Origin: Bacteroides eggerthii
Lineage (GTDB): Bacteria; Bacteroidota; Bacteroidia; Bacteroidales; Bacteroidaceae
Length of the DNA: 64,000 nt
Reading direction: 5' to 3'
Assembly: GCF_025146565.1 (NCBI RefSeq)
Contig: NZ_CP102258.1
Span: 3,504,001 to 3,568,000 of the forward strand
Shown: positions 43,671 to 53,329 of the stretch, in pieces
Position numbering within the stretch: the first letter of the stretch is position 1
How the letters are laid out: the number at the start of each line of letters is the position of its first letter
Program-made: the position numbers and the translations under genes
The notes under the pieces: model-generated
What the model was told of the DNA's origin: nothing
Seen by the model: the letters and a program-made list of their open reading frames with translations, nothing else
The model's database searches: none

Positions 43671-44771
43671 TTATTTTACAATTTTCTCAACCGGCACCCA
43701 TATAAAACGAGGCTGATACAAAGAAGCCTTCTCAAACAATTTCGTCATGCTATATGTATTTACATTATAACACATTAAAACCTTACCGCCTTTTCTATAT
43801 TGAGGATGTACCATTGCATTATAGGTCATCATACTGTCTACCTCAAAGCCACTCTCCTCCACCTTATAAAGCAGTTTTTCATTACTAAATGGTCCTTCCG
43901 GCTTGTCTGCAATAAAGGAATAGATATCTTTCACATTCCCCGAACGGTCTTGTGATACCAGTGCTATCTTTTCTTCCAGTTCTACAACATTAAACTGCTC
44001 GGAAACACTTTTCGTAATCCCTGCTATTCTTTGTGATTTTCGGGCATCAGTCTGCCATTCGGCTCCGTCCCAATAAGAAAAGTCCACCAATTTATCATTT
44101 ATCAGCTTTGCTTTTGATACGTGTACTTCTGCCATCCCCATAGCATCAGCCCTTGTTCCATATACATATATTTCTCCTTTATATGGAAGTACTGCATGCC
44201 CGTAATGTACATTGTTTTCATTGGCTGCCTTGAAGTTTTCCTTATCAATAATCTTCATAGTTTCCACATCCAAACGGAAATAATCACAGCACAGATATTC
44301 GAAACCGAAAGACCCTTCTCCGACTTTATGGAACTTAGACATAAATAAATGAAGAATTCCGTTTTCTACAAATCCATGACCGGGCCAGTACCAAACCGGA
44401 CTCTTCCCATCTTGATCTGCCTCAATGAATGCCAACGGATTTTCTTTTGTTCCACTATATAAAGTTTTCAGTTGTCCATTCTTGTCAATAATTGTAAATG
44501 TATTGCCTATTACAAATTTTGTGTCTTTTGCCCGCTTGTCGTTTATAACATCACCAAAGAAAGAATCCCCCCACATAAACAAACTACGCCCGTCTTTCAA
44601 GTCGATTGATATACTTCCGTCCCCTCCGGTGATTCCCCCACCTAATCCGGGCATTAACCTCTCACAAAAAACAGAATCAAACTCAACGACCGGATCCACA
44701 ACTTTCTGTTCGGAATTTCCCCGGCAAGCCGCTAATGAAAACAGCAAAGAAAAAATCATTATCTTTTTCAT
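43671..44771 (-). CDS. Beta-propeller lipoprotein (DUF4185/DUF5005-like)
   Basis: A 366-residue lipoprotein from the ATG at 44771 (MKKIMIFSLLFSLAAC, Cys ~16); an upstream ATG would bury the signal. The mature part looks like a five-bladed propeller: GGGITGGDGSISIDLKDGRS, LFMWGDSFFGDVIND, WYWPGHGFVENGILHLFMSK, GEIYVYGTRADAMGMAEVHV and GGKVLMCYNVNT. This pattern is shared by DUF4185/DUF5005 proteins and five-bladed glycosidases. Catalytic residues cannot be assigned by eye. Its place between SusD and GH92 suggests a surface glycan-binding or hydrolytic role. Confidence 0.7.
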   Translation of the reverse strand: MKKIMIFSLLFSLAACRGNSEQKVVDPVVEFDSVFCERLMPGLGGGITGGDGSISIDLKDGRSLFMWGDSFFGDVINDKRAKDTKFVIGNTFTIIDKNGQLKTLYSGTKENPLAFIEADQDGKSPVWYWPGHGFVENGILHLFMSKFHKVGEGSFGFEYLCCDYFRLDVETMKIIDKENFKAANENNVHYGHAVLPYKGEIYVYGTRADAMGMAEVHVSKAKLINDKLVDFSYWDGAEWQTDARKSQRIAGITKSVSEQFNVVELEEKIALVSQDRSGNVKDIYSFIADKPEGPFSNEKLLYKVEESGFEVDSMMTYNAMVHPQYRKGGKVLMCYNVNTYSMTKLFEKASLYQPRFIWVPVEKIVK

Positions 44772-44833
44772 GGTACTTCTTTTGGACAAGTCGGAGATTG
44801 AAAATAATCTCCGACTTATAATTCTAATTAACA

Positions 44834-46327
44834 CTATTGATTATATCCCTCATTTTGAGTTATTTGCCCTTGTGACAAATCTCTCTCACGCTGCGGAATA
44901 GGGAACTTTACATGATAAAGTTGCGGGGTTGCATCCGGTTTGGCAGCTTTGATGATATCCACAAACTCCTGTGGTGTACACATTCTTGTCAAGTCGAACC
45001 AACGATGTCCTTCCATTACAAACTCATGACGATATTCTTCAAGCACTACTTTTTTGAACCCCTCGTAATCTGTCGGTAAATTGTCGGAAGCCAATCCGGC
45101 CCTGTCTCTCACTTTCTTTATAGCTTTCACTGCATCCGGCGTTGGCCCTTGATTAATCGCATTCAGTGCCTCAGCCTTAATCAGATACATCTCTGCCGTA
45201 CGGATAGCTGGGAAAATTGCATCTGTACTATTTCCTTTAGGCTCAGCCTCTTGATCCCAGTACTTAAATACATAAGGTTCTGCAAACTGTTTAACGGTTC
45301 CATCTTGATAAGTAACACTACGTTTTAAGACTACAGGCAAACGTGCATCATTAGCATTAAAGCTGCTATATAAATTTTCCGTTGCACTTTCCCAACCTTG
45401 TGCATTATCCACTCCATCCATATTAGGAAGCAATCGAACCAAGAATTGAGCTCCAGCCCAACCATCACTCAATGAAGCGCTAAAATTTGCTCCCCATATA
45501 ATTTCACTATTAAAACGATTACTAATCTTGAACAGATCTGCATAATTTTCCAACATTGGGAATTTTGGTATTACAGCATCTGCTTTTTTAACGGCAAGTT
45601 CATAATACTCAGTATCATTGTGCTCAGCTGCATAAGTCAAATAGACTCGTGCCAATAATGCCGACGCGGACTCCGGATAAGGTCTTCCACCGCCATATCT
45701 TGGTGAATACTTCAAATCAGTTTCAGCTGTTATCAAATCCTCAAAGATCAATTTATAAATCTCGTCTTTGGATACCCGGACCATCGATCCTTCGTCTGCA
45801 CTCTCCAAGTTATGTTCTCGTAGAGGAACATCACCGAACATACGAATCAAATCGAAATACATCATTCCTCTAAAGAATTTAGCCTCTGCTATCAAATGTT
45901 TCTTCAAAATATCGTCCATATCAATAGCCGGAACTTTATCTATCACCACATTACAACATTTAATGGTCTGATAGAAATCCCGCCAAAGCAACTCAACCGG
46001 TTCATTGTATTGGTCTATCTGCATGTTGTCAACAGACGTGTATTGAATACTTGCCTGCTGGCTGTTTGCATTATCAGAAAACAAATCCTGAAGAACCCAA
46101 TAATCATTATAAAAAACTCCACCATAGTTTTTGTCCCACAAACCACCTGGAGAATACCCCATAATCAAATAATTATAAATCGCATTGGTAGCAGAAATAG
46201 CATGCTGTTCTGTCCGATAATAACTTTCAGTCGTAATTTGTCCTTTGGGAACTTCATCCAAAAATCCTGAGCATGAACAGAATGTAAAAGTTCCACAAAA
46301 TAAAGCTGCTAATATATATTTTTTCAT
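44834..46327 (-). CDS. SusD/RagB-family outer-membrane lipoprotein
   Basis: A 497-residue substrate-binding partner of the upstream SusC. Lipoprotein signal with FTFCSC (Cys ~19-20), then the SusD start FLDEVPKGQITTESYYRTEQ. TPR-like helices include AEAKFFRGMMYFDLIRMFGD, and the C-terminal half has FPAIRTAEMYLIKAEALNAI and ends with RDLSQGQITQNEGYNQ. It starts 13 bp after the susC stop. With the GH92 enzyme downstream it should bind a mannose-rich glycan. Confidence 0.94.
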   Translation of the reverse strand: MKKYILAALFCGTFTFCSCSGFLDEVPKGQITTESYYRTEQHAISATNAIYNYLIMGYSPGGLWDKNYGGVFYNDYWVLQDLFSDNANSQQASIQYTSVDNMQIDQYNEPVELLWRDFYQTIKCCNVVIDKVPAIDMDDILKKHLIAEAKFFRGMMYFDLIRMFGDVPLREHNLESADEGSMVRVSKDEIYKLIFEDLITAETDLKYSPRYGGGRPYPESASALLARVYLTYAAEHNDTEYYELAVKKADAVIPKFPMLENYADLFKISNRFNSEIIWGANFSASLSDGWAGAQFLVRLLPNMDGVDNAQGWESATENLYSSFNANDARLPVVLKRSVTYQDGTVKQFAEPYVFKYWDQEAEPKGNSTDAIFPAIRTAEMYLIKAEALNAINQGPTPDAVKAIKKVRDRAGLASDNLPTDYEGFKKVVLEEYRHEFVMEGHRWFDLTRMCTPQEFVDIIKAAKPDATPQLYHVKFPIPQRERDLSQGQITQNEGYNQ

Positions 46328-46340
46328 AATAAAATTTCAG

Positions 46341-49300
46341 TTAAAAGTTCATTCTTAAACCAAATTCATAAGATTTAGACATCGGATAAGAACCATAGTC
46401 TGCACCCATTGAAAGATTATTGTTCGCAAAACGGCTCACCTCAGGATCATATCCTGAATAGTCAGTGAATGTATGTATATTTTTTAGTCCCGCAAAAATA
46501 GTCAATCCCTCACAATAGAACTTCTTTATGATATTTGCCGGGAAAGTATAGCTCAACGTAATATCCTTTATTCTTAGATAGGAACCATCCTCTACATAAT
46601 GATCTGACAAAATATTCCCCGCAGTTTTGGTTGTTGCACGAGGATATAAGTTTGTCGGATTATCAGGGGTCCAACGATTCAAAGCTGCAGTAGAGTTATT
46701 CTTGTATCCATCGAAGCTCTCCAAAGAAAACTTATTGAAGTTGACAATCTCATTCCCCACAGCTCCTTGCAAATAGACAGTCAATCCTAATGAAGAGTTA
46801 TTTCTCAATTTAAAATTGAATGTATTGTTAAAGCCAAAAGTAAAGTCCGGATTGGCATTTCCCAGAATGAACAAATCGTCCTCATTAATAACATTGTCAT
46901 CATTTTTATTTACATACTTACGATCACCATGACGTAATGTTTTTCCTGCAAAAAATGGGATTCCGGATAAATCCTCGCCTAATTGAACAATGCCATCGGT
47001 TTTATAACCGTAAATAGTTCCAATAGGTTGGCCTTCGGTTATTTCAGTCCAATAAGTGATACCCAAAATGGAATTACCTCTAAGATTTTCCTGACTTCCC
47101 GCTAAATTGGTGATTTCATTTTTATTGTATCCAAGTGTAAAATCCATATTCCAACTGAACTTACCAGCAAACGGAACTGCACCCAATGTCACTTCAAAAC
47201 CTTGATTCATTAAATTACCTACATTGCTCACTACAGAATCATAACCGGTATTAAAAGCAACCGGCATGGTCAGCAACAAATCGCGAGTTTTTTTATAATA
47301 GTAGTCCGCAGTCAATGTCAGTCGGTTTTTAAACAACCCCAAATCAATACCCACATTAACTTGAGAAGTCGTTTCCCATTTCAAATCTTGATTGCTTAAT
47401 GTAAAAGGAGTAAGCCCCTTTACTATTTCAGTATTGCCAAAATAAGCCTCTGCATTATACATCAAACCTTGCGAGCTATAAGGGGGAATACCTTCATTAC
47501 CCACAATACCATAACTTGCTCTTAATTTTAAATTAGAAACAGCTTTCATTTCTTTCATGAAGTTCTCCTCTGAAACTCTCCATGCGCCAGCAACGGAGGG
47601 GAAAAAGCCATACTTATTGCCTTTACCAAATTTGGAAGAACCGTCAACACGTCCGGTCAAAGTTAACAAGTAACGTCCTTTATAACCATAGTTGATACGG
47701 GCCAAGTAAGAAAGCATTTGCCATTCTGCAATTCCTGAATTTGCCGCTTGGCGCAATGCACCTGATTGGATAGAATTGAACCCTAAAAACCCATCTTCAA
47801 AATCAGCTGTTGAAACAGATGAGTTTTCGGAAACGAATGCTTGGGCCGTCATACCACCCAATACGCCTAGTGTGTGATCACCAAAAGTCTGATTATAGTT
47901 AACCGTATTTTCCCACACCCAATTGTAGCCATCACGATTTCCTATATTCGCATAGCCACCATTCGATTCTGCGCGCTTCAGTTCTCCGGCTCCAAAAGAT
48001 TGGTCCTTGATATAGAAATAATCTACACCGATACTAGTCTTGAATGTTAGATCCTTAATCGGCATATATTCCAAGAATGCGTTTGCCAATGTGCGGAAAG
48101 ATGTATTTCTATTCTTTGCCTCTAAAGCATCTTGGACCGGATTACCTACATTGGGAGATTTCATGTTATTTTCATACGTATAATTTCCCTCAGAATCTCT
48201 TACAGGAAGTCCCGGATTCATTTCAAGCGCCCAAGAGGTTACGCTAGAAGCAAAGCCTCCTTCTGCATTAGTAACTACACCGTTCGAACGACTATAACTC
48301 AAGTTGGTTGATATACCGGCTTTTAACCATTTATTGATTTGTTGGTTCAAATTCACACGGAAACTTCCCTTACCGAAATCCGATCCTATGATAATACCAT
48401 CTTGCAACAACAAATTACCAGAAATGAAATAAGTCGTTTTATCATTACCGCCCGAAACTGAAATATCATAATTCTGCATCGGAGCTGTACGGAATATTTC
48501 ATCTTGCCAATCTGTATTGATTTTCGACAGATTATTCAAACCGGCAAAAACAGGATTACGTTCTACTCCATCGTTATCGGCTACCTCATTTGCTAATTCC
48601 GCCAGTTGAACAGAGTTCAACATATCCATCTTCTTTGTCACTTGTTGCAAAGTAAACTTTGCACCAATAGAAACTTTCGGCTTACCGCTCTTGCCCTGCT
48701 TCGTAGTTACCAATACAACACCATTTGCTCCGCGTGCACCATAAATGGATGTGGCAGAAGCATCTTTCAAAATTTCAATTGACTCAATATCATTAGGATT
48801 AATATTAGTCAACGGATTCAATGCAGGATTCTGTAAAGCACCCGTACTGAATGAAGAAGCATCGCTAATCACAGGAATACCATCAATAACATAAAGCGGT
48901 TCATTGTTTCCATTGATAGAGCTAGTACCACGAATACGAATTGACGTCCCCGCACCCGGTTGACCAGACGTATTCAATACTACCACTCCAGCCGCACGTC
49001 CTTGCAACCCCTGGTCTAAAGAAGTTACCGATGTGGCTGCCAACTCGTCAGATTTAACCGTAGCAACCGCTGAAGTCAAATCACTTTTTTTCTGCACACC
49101 ATATCCAACCACTACAACTTCTTCCAAGAGTTCAGCATCATCACGCAATACAATCTTAAAATCCGTTTTTGACGTATTCATTTTTATTTCCTGCGTTTCA
49201 TAGCCTACAAAAGAGATTTCAATTACTGCCTTATCGGATACCGACAAAGTAAATTTACCATCCAGATCGGAAATAGTACCATTAGACGTCCCTTTCACAA

Positions 49301-49445
49301 TGACAGAAGCTCCAATTATTGGCTCACCGCTTTCGTCACAAATCGTACCTTTTATGTCTTTCATACCAGTCTGAGCCAAAACGATTCCACTCAACAGCAT
49401 GAAAGAACAAACAACTATTGCTTTAATAAAATTCATGTTTTTCAT
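46341..49445 (-). CDS. SusC/RagA-family TonB-dependent transporter
   Basis: A 1034-residue outer-membrane importer. Signal peptide to about residue 25 (LLSGIVLAQTG). A carboxypeptidase-regulatory-like domain is at ~30-110 (IKGTICDESGEPIIGASVIV), the TonB-box-like LLEEVVVVGYG at ~136, a plug with SIEILKDASATSIYGARGAN, and a barrel ending MSKSYEFGLRMNF. Unlike the first SusC in the window it has no STN domain, matching its GntR rather than sigma/FecR control. A second ATG three codons in is equally plausible. Confidence 0.95.
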   Translation of the reverse strand: MKNMNFIKAIVVCSFMLLSGIVLAQTGMKDIKGTICDESGEPIIGASVIVKGTSNGTISDLDGKFTLSVSDKAVIEISFVGYETQEIKMNTSKTDFKIVLRDDAELLEEVVVVGYGVQKKSDLTSAVATVKSDELAATSVTSLDQGLQGRAAGVVVLNTSGQPGAGTSIRIRGTSSINGNNEPLYVIDGIPVISDASSFSTGALQNPALNPLTNINPNDIESIEILKDASATSIYGARGANGVVLVTTKQGKSGKPKVSIGAKFTLQQVTKKMDMLNSVQLAELANEVADNDGVERNPVFAGLNNLSKINTDWQDEIFRTAPMQNYDISVSGGNDKTTYFISGNLLLQDGIIIGSDFGKGSFRVNLNQQINKWLKAGISTNLSYSRSNGVVTNAEGGFASSVTSWALEMNPGLPVRDSEGNYTYENNMKSPNVGNPVQDALEAKNRNTSFRTLANAFLEYMPIKDLTFKTSIGVDYFYIKDQSFGAGELKRAESNGGYANIGNRDGYNWVWENTVNYNQTFGDHTLGVLGGMTAQAFVSENSSVSTADFEDGFLGFNSIQSGALRQAANSGIAEWQMLSYLARINYGYKGRYLLTLTGRVDGSSKFGKGNKYGFFPSVAGAWRVSEENFMKEMKAVSNLKLRASYGIVGNEGIPPYSSQGLMYNAEAYFGNTEIVKGLTPFTLSNQDLKWETTSQVNVGIDLGLFKNRLTLTADYYYKKTRDLLLTMPVAFNTGYDSVVSNVGNLMNQGFEVTLGAVPFAGKFSWNMDFTLGYNKNEITNLAGSQENLRGNSILGITYWTEITEGQPIGTIYGYKTDGIVQLGEDLSGIPFFAGKTLRHGDRKYVNKNDDNVINEDDLFILGNANPDFTFGFNNTFNFKLRNNSSLGLTVYLQGAVGNEIVNFNKFSLESFDGYKNNSTAALNRWTPDNPTNLYPRATTKTAGNILSDHYVEDGSYLRIKDITLSYTFPANIIKKFYCEGLTIFAGLKNIHTFTDYSGYDPEVSRFANNNLSMGADYGSYPMSKSYEFGLRMNF

Positions 49446-49451
49446 ATTTTT

Positions 49452-50324
49452 TTATTTATAAGATCCCGGATTACAAGTATCTATGATATAATTATCAGGA
49501 TTTTCTCCTCGATAAGGAGTAAAATCATCAGTCTTGGATACAGGCTCATAGGTTTCCATCACAACTTCATCCGTTGAAAAATCCGGTCCCAGCCCTGCGA
49601 GGTTCTGATGGCTTTCCAAAATCATTTTCCTGTCAGCCAACTGTACTACTTTATATTTTGTTATCATCGGAGAAGCAGTATTAAAAACACTATACTTTAC
49701 CATGTACAGATATTCCACTTTTGCTCCAGCCTGGTCTACATCCCATGAACAACATGCATTCAGTTTCTCCAATCCTATTGCTGAGAATACAGTTCCCCAA
49801 TCCCATTCTAAAGTCAAGTCCGGATTAAAGCGATAAACATCATCTTTCAGATCCGGAGTAGCCCAATCCTCTCCTTGTATAATCTGCTGAACCAATTTCC
49901 AGTCATATTTCAGCAATAAAGGAACTTCCGCCAAATCTACTGTAAGTACCAAATCCGAGGCATCTACCAATAAATTGTTAGCATTCATTCCATAGAAAGA
50001 ATAAACTACTACACCAGTTTCATCCCCTGCAACGACTTCTTCCCGGAAAGTATAAGGGAATTCAATGTCTTTTACATTCAACTCTTTTTTATAGTCTACC
50101 ACCTCTTTCCCCGAAATAGATTTCTTTACAACTATTTTAGAAAAACTTTCCGGATCAGATAATGATATTTGTACAGAAGCCATATCACCAATTTTCACCT
50201 TTCCTTCATAAGAACTCAATGTGAGAGCAGTTCCACTTCCACTTTCGTCATTACAAGCAATAATGACAGACAGCATTATTCCTAAAACAAACGGAATAAA
50301 CAAATTTTTCTTTAGTGTTTTCAT
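49452..50324 (-). CDS. Lipoprotein of unknown function in the mannose-type locus
   Basis: A 290-residue lipoprotein with lipobox VIIAC (Cys ~24). The N-terminal half (~35-135) looks like an Ig-like domain (VKIGDMASVQISLSDPESFS, DETGVVVYSFYGMN). The C-terminal half has a lipocalin-like strand series beginning YDWKLVQQIIQGEDW and VYRFNPDLTLEWDWG, as in DUF5004-type Bacteroidales proteins. It precedes susC by 6 bp, an unusual position because accessory glycan-binding lipoproteins usually follow susD. A surface glycan-binding role is likely but unproven. Confidence 0.6.
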   Translation of the reverse strand: MKTLKKNLFIPFVLGIMLSVIIACNDESGSGTALTLSSYEGKVKIGDMASVQISLSDPESFSKIVVKKSISGKEVVDYKKELNVKDIEFPYTFREEVVAGDETGVVVYSFYGMNANNLLVDASDLVLTVDLAEVPLLLKYDWKLVQQIIQGEDWATPDLKDDVYRFNPDLTLEWDWGTVFSAIGLEKLNACCSWDVDQAGAKVEYLYMVKYSVFNTASPMITKYKVVQLADRKMILESHQNLAGLGPDFSTDEVVMETYEPVSKTDDFTPYRGENPDNYIIDTCNPGSYK

Positions 50325-50339
50325 AATTACATTATATAG

Positions 50340-51440
50340 TTAATTATCTATTGATTGCAATGCATATGCATAAGCCCCACGCATGATAGAGCAGCTTGTT
50401 CCTTCCCGACTACACAATACGGCAATTCGTTTCGAATAATTATAAGGAACCTTAATTTCCGTACCGGGAATGTATACCTCCCTATCGCAAGGAGCAAGAA
50501 AATCCTTTCTCTCAACCTCATCTTCCCAATTATAAACATCCATTTGTACACAAGGGAAAGTTTCTCCAGAGAACATGGAAACAGAGGAACGCAGTTCTGC
50601 TATCAATGCCGGGAGAATATAGCGCGAAGCTCCTGCCAATCCCCCTCCAATCACAACTAGACCATCTACAATATTCAGTGCCGAGGCTATAGCGCTACCC
50701 GCCATTTCTCCCATTTCACCAAAGCTTGCCACCGCTGCCTGCCGGTCTCCTTCCTTTATTCCCTCAGCAATATCAAATATATCTTTGGGAGTCAGGCTCT
50801 TATCTTTTACGCCAGATAACTCAGCATAGACACGCTTCACCGCACGAATACTGACACTTTCTTCAGCTATCATATTAGGATATTTCTTATTACGCATCAG
50901 CCATGTATCCCCACCACAACCATTGTCACCGTTAAGTAAACAATTGTTGATAACCACTCCTGCCCCAAAACCGGTACCTAAGGTTATTCCTAGCAAATTC
51001 TTATATTCACGCGTATTTCCTGAAATAGAAAGCTGCTGATTTACCATAGGGAGTGCACCCGATAAGGCTTCTCCATAGGCAAACAAGTTACCATCATTTT
51101 CTATAAATACCGGAATCCCATAGTGATGTTGTAGGAAAGGGCCTAATGCAACTCCATTCCGAAAAGAAGGAAAATTAGGAAGATTTCCTCCTATTACTCC
51201 ATTCCTATAATCTGCAGGACCAGGAAAAGCAAAACTGATAGCAACTGGTAAAGTTTCCAATTTCTTCATTACAGTATCGAAACCTGTCAGTAAGTTAGCA
51301 AGGCACTTGTCCAAGTTATCCGAAACAGATGGAAAACTAATCGGAGCTATAATTTGGCTATTCCCCTGAATGGCAGAAAAAACAAAATTTGTTCCTCCTG
51401 CATCCAACGTTAATACCACACGTTTATCATGTTCATACAT
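50340..51440 (-). CDS. ROK-family sugar kinase
   Basis: A 366-residue cytoplasmic kinase. The phosphate-1 loop LDAGGTNFVFS is at ~12-22, and the catalytic Asp is in VFIENDGNLFAYGE (~113). LLGITLGTGFGAGVVI binds ATP. The zinc motif common in ROK kinases (CxCGxxGCxE) is absent: that segment reads NGCGGDTWLM. There is no N-terminal helix-turn-helix, so it is an enzyme rather than a NagC/Mlc-type repressor. Beside ManA and a sugar permease it most likely phosphorylates mannose. Confidence 0.85.
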   Translation of the reverse strand: MYEHDKRVVLTLDAGGTNFVFSAIQGNSQIIAPISFPSVSDNLDKCLANLLTGFDTVMKKLETLPVAISFAFPGPADYRNGVIGGNLPNFPSFRNGVALGPFLQHHYGIPVFIENDGNLFAYGEALSGALPMVNQQLSISGNTREYKNLLGITLGTGFGAGVVINNCLLNGDNGCGGDTWLMRNKKYPNMIAEESVSIRAVKRVYAELSGVKDKSLTPKDIFDIAEGIKEGDRQAAVASFGEMGEMAGSAIASALNIVDGLVVIGGGLAGASRYILPALIAELRSSVSMFSGETFPCVQMDVYNWEDEVERKDFLAPCDREVYIPGTEIKVPYNYSKRIAVLCSREGTSCSIMRGAYAYALQSIDN

Positions 51441-51476
51441 AATATTAGATTTCTTTGAAATAAACTTTAAAATTAC

Positions 51477-53201
51477 TTAGAAACGCACGTATGCTTTTAT
51501 TGTTACACACTCTTTGCCCTCTGCTTTACCATATGGGCGAATCGTATATTCCTTTGCACAAGCCGGAATAATAAAAGTTTCCGCATAGTGAACAACAAAT
51601 GGTTCAAAAGCTCCGGACGGACTTTCAATGACAGCTTCTTCCCCTTCAAGCAAGTTAAACACGTTCACACTATTATTGGTACTATGAAGAACCGGTTCGG
51701 TGAAACGATGCCTACGTGTTTCAATGAACTCATTTTCATGCAATCCAGTACGTTCTTCTATCCAGCCCTCGCCTTCTGCTATCCGAGTCACATGATTACG
51801 CAAACGTTCATATACATAGTCTGTATCTCTATTCCAATTGATAACATGCTTACCACGTTCCACATTTATAGGGCGCGGCTTTCCATCTAATCCTAAGCGT
51901 TGCCAATCCCAGAGTTTGAATGTAAACAAGTTTGGAGTCGAACTAATTTCAAGCACCATGCTATTTGAACCAGAACAATGAATCGTTCCGCCAGGAATCA
52001 GAAAATGATCGTGTTTGCGAGCGGGAATTTTATTTACATACTTCTCTGCATCAAAAACAATTTCTCCACGTTGAGCCTTTTCCAAATCGTCAATCATAGC
52101 CTTACCATCTACTCCATTCTTTACACCCAAGTAAACAACAGCATCTTCTCCCGCATCAAGTAAATAATAACTCTCGTCCTGTGTATAACACATGCCAAAA
52201 TTGTCACGAATAAACTGAGTTGTAGGATGAACCTGCAAACTCAGATTTCCCCCTCCCATTGTATCAAGAAAATCAAAACGGATTGGGAAATCTTTTCCAA
52301 AACGTGCCTCTACCGGTTCACCTAAAACTTCCTTACTCTTCAATAAAACCAAATCCACAGAGGGTAATTCAAACCGTACTCCATTTACCTCAAAATATAA
52401 GCTATTCTCTTCAGGAACACAGTCAAAACACCAACCAAAATTCTGCTTACTACGATCCAAATCACAAACATCTTTCATCCACTGTCCACCCCATGGAGCC
52501 GGATCGAAAAACGGAACTACACGAAAAGGTCCGGAAGCCGTTTTCTCTATACCACAAAAGAATGTTTCACGATCAATCATTTTAGGATGTCCGGCAATAT
52601 GCGTATCCAACCAAAAATCAACTTTCGTAAACAGCGTATCTTTATAATGATCACAAATACGCCAATCGTTAAAATATCCGCGCTTATACTGCAAAGAGAC
52701 AGGTTCTTCCCGGTTATCAATACCCAAAGCCTTCACTTCATGACGACGGAAACGCTGCTGTATTTCCCAACGGGCCATATCCGCATATACCAACGTTGCT
52801 TCAGGTGCAACCAAAGCAGCACCCGTACCTATTATAATGACAGGAATATCCAACTCTGCAATTTTTTTCCTTGCAGCGTCCAATTTCTCCATATCAAAAT
52901 AATCAGTCAAGCACAAATTTGTTACATAACCAAACAATACATCGGTTGTCATAAAGCGCTCCGTCATTTGTATCAACATACTCTCCGACTTATACAAATC
53001 ACGTACCAATATTATTTGCGCGGAGATTTTTGTCAGTTCCCCCACCAATTCATCCTCATAAACTCCTGTATAACAATCAACAGCAAGAATACGATTTTCT
53101 TTTATCTTACCCTCTAAAACACTACGGATATCACTCCATCCCTGCATAATATTACCATTAATCATCGTAACAGGGAATTTGTCATAATTTGATTTTCTCA
53201 T
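51477..53201 (-). CDS. Class I mannose-6-phosphate isomerase with N-terminal extension
   Basis: Interconverts mannose-6-phosphate and fructose-6-phosphate with zinc. The C-terminal ~370 residues are ManA-like: FDPAPWGGQWMKDV (~225), the zinc-site blocks GGGNLSLQVHPTTQFIRDNF with DESYYLLDA, and HDHFLIPGGTIHCSGSNS. The first ~200 residues are an extra domain not found in short ManA; NRILAVDCYTGVYEDELVGE and ISAQIILVRDLYKSESMLIQ read like a nucleotide-kinase-type alpha/beta fold without a clear P-loop. At 574 residues it is much longer than E. coli ManA (391). It is the first gene of the operon, under the GCGC palindrome operator. Confidence 0.87.
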   Translation of the reverse strand: MRKSNYDKFPVTMINGNIMQGWSDIRSVLEGKIKENRILAVDCYTGVYEDELVGELTKISAQIILVRDLYKSESMLIQMTERFMTTDVLFGYVTNLCLTDYFDMEKLDAARKKIAELDIPVIIIGTGAALVAPEATLVYADMARWEIQQRFRRHEVKALGIDNREEPVSLQYKRGYFNDWRICDHYKDTLFTKVDFWLDTHIAGHPKMIDRETFFCGIEKTASGPFRVVPFFDPAPWGGQWMKDVCDLDRSKQNFGWCFDCVPEENSLYFEVNGVRFELPSVDLVLLKSKEVLGEPVEARFGKDFPIRFDFLDTMGGGNLSLQVHPTTQFIRDNFGMCYTQDESYYLLDAGEDAVVYLGVKNGVDGKAMIDDLEKAQRGEIVFDAEKYVNKIPARKHDHFLIPGGTIHCSGSNSMVLEISSTPNLFTFKLWDWQRLGLDGKPRPINVERGKHVINWNRDTDYVYERLRNHVTRIAEGEGWIEERTGLHENEFIETRRHRFTEPVLHSTNNSVNVFNLLEGEEAVIESPSGAFEPFVVHYAETFIIPACAKEYTIRPYGKAEGKECVTIKAYVRF

Positions 53202-53233
53202 GAATTACAATACTTTGTTTGAACATATATTAT

Positions 53234-53280
53234 TTTGCGCAAATATATAGAATATATTATTATCACAAAAGATTTGCGCA
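53234..53280. promoter_or_regulatory. Promoter and candidate GntR operators of the mannose-type locus
   Basis: Minus-strand promoter: -33 TTTG (53266-53269), 18 bp, -7 TATATTTG (53240-53247). A perfect palindrome TTTGCGCAAA lies at 53234-53243, overlapping the -7 box. A second, ATTTGCGCATT, lies at about 53272-53282, just upstream of the -33. Their centres are 39 bp apart. Palindromes bracketing the promoter are what a GntR dimer would bind to repress the operon; the second may also control gntR itself. Confidence 0.65.
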
Positions 53281-53329
53281 TTTTTTTTTTTATTCTTATC
53301 ATTGCAAAAGGAAATAAAGGTAAATAACT

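Noticed and set aside
50340..51440. NagC/Mlc-type ROK repressor
   Set aside because: There is no N-terminal helix-turn-helix; the protein starts directly at the kinase fold.
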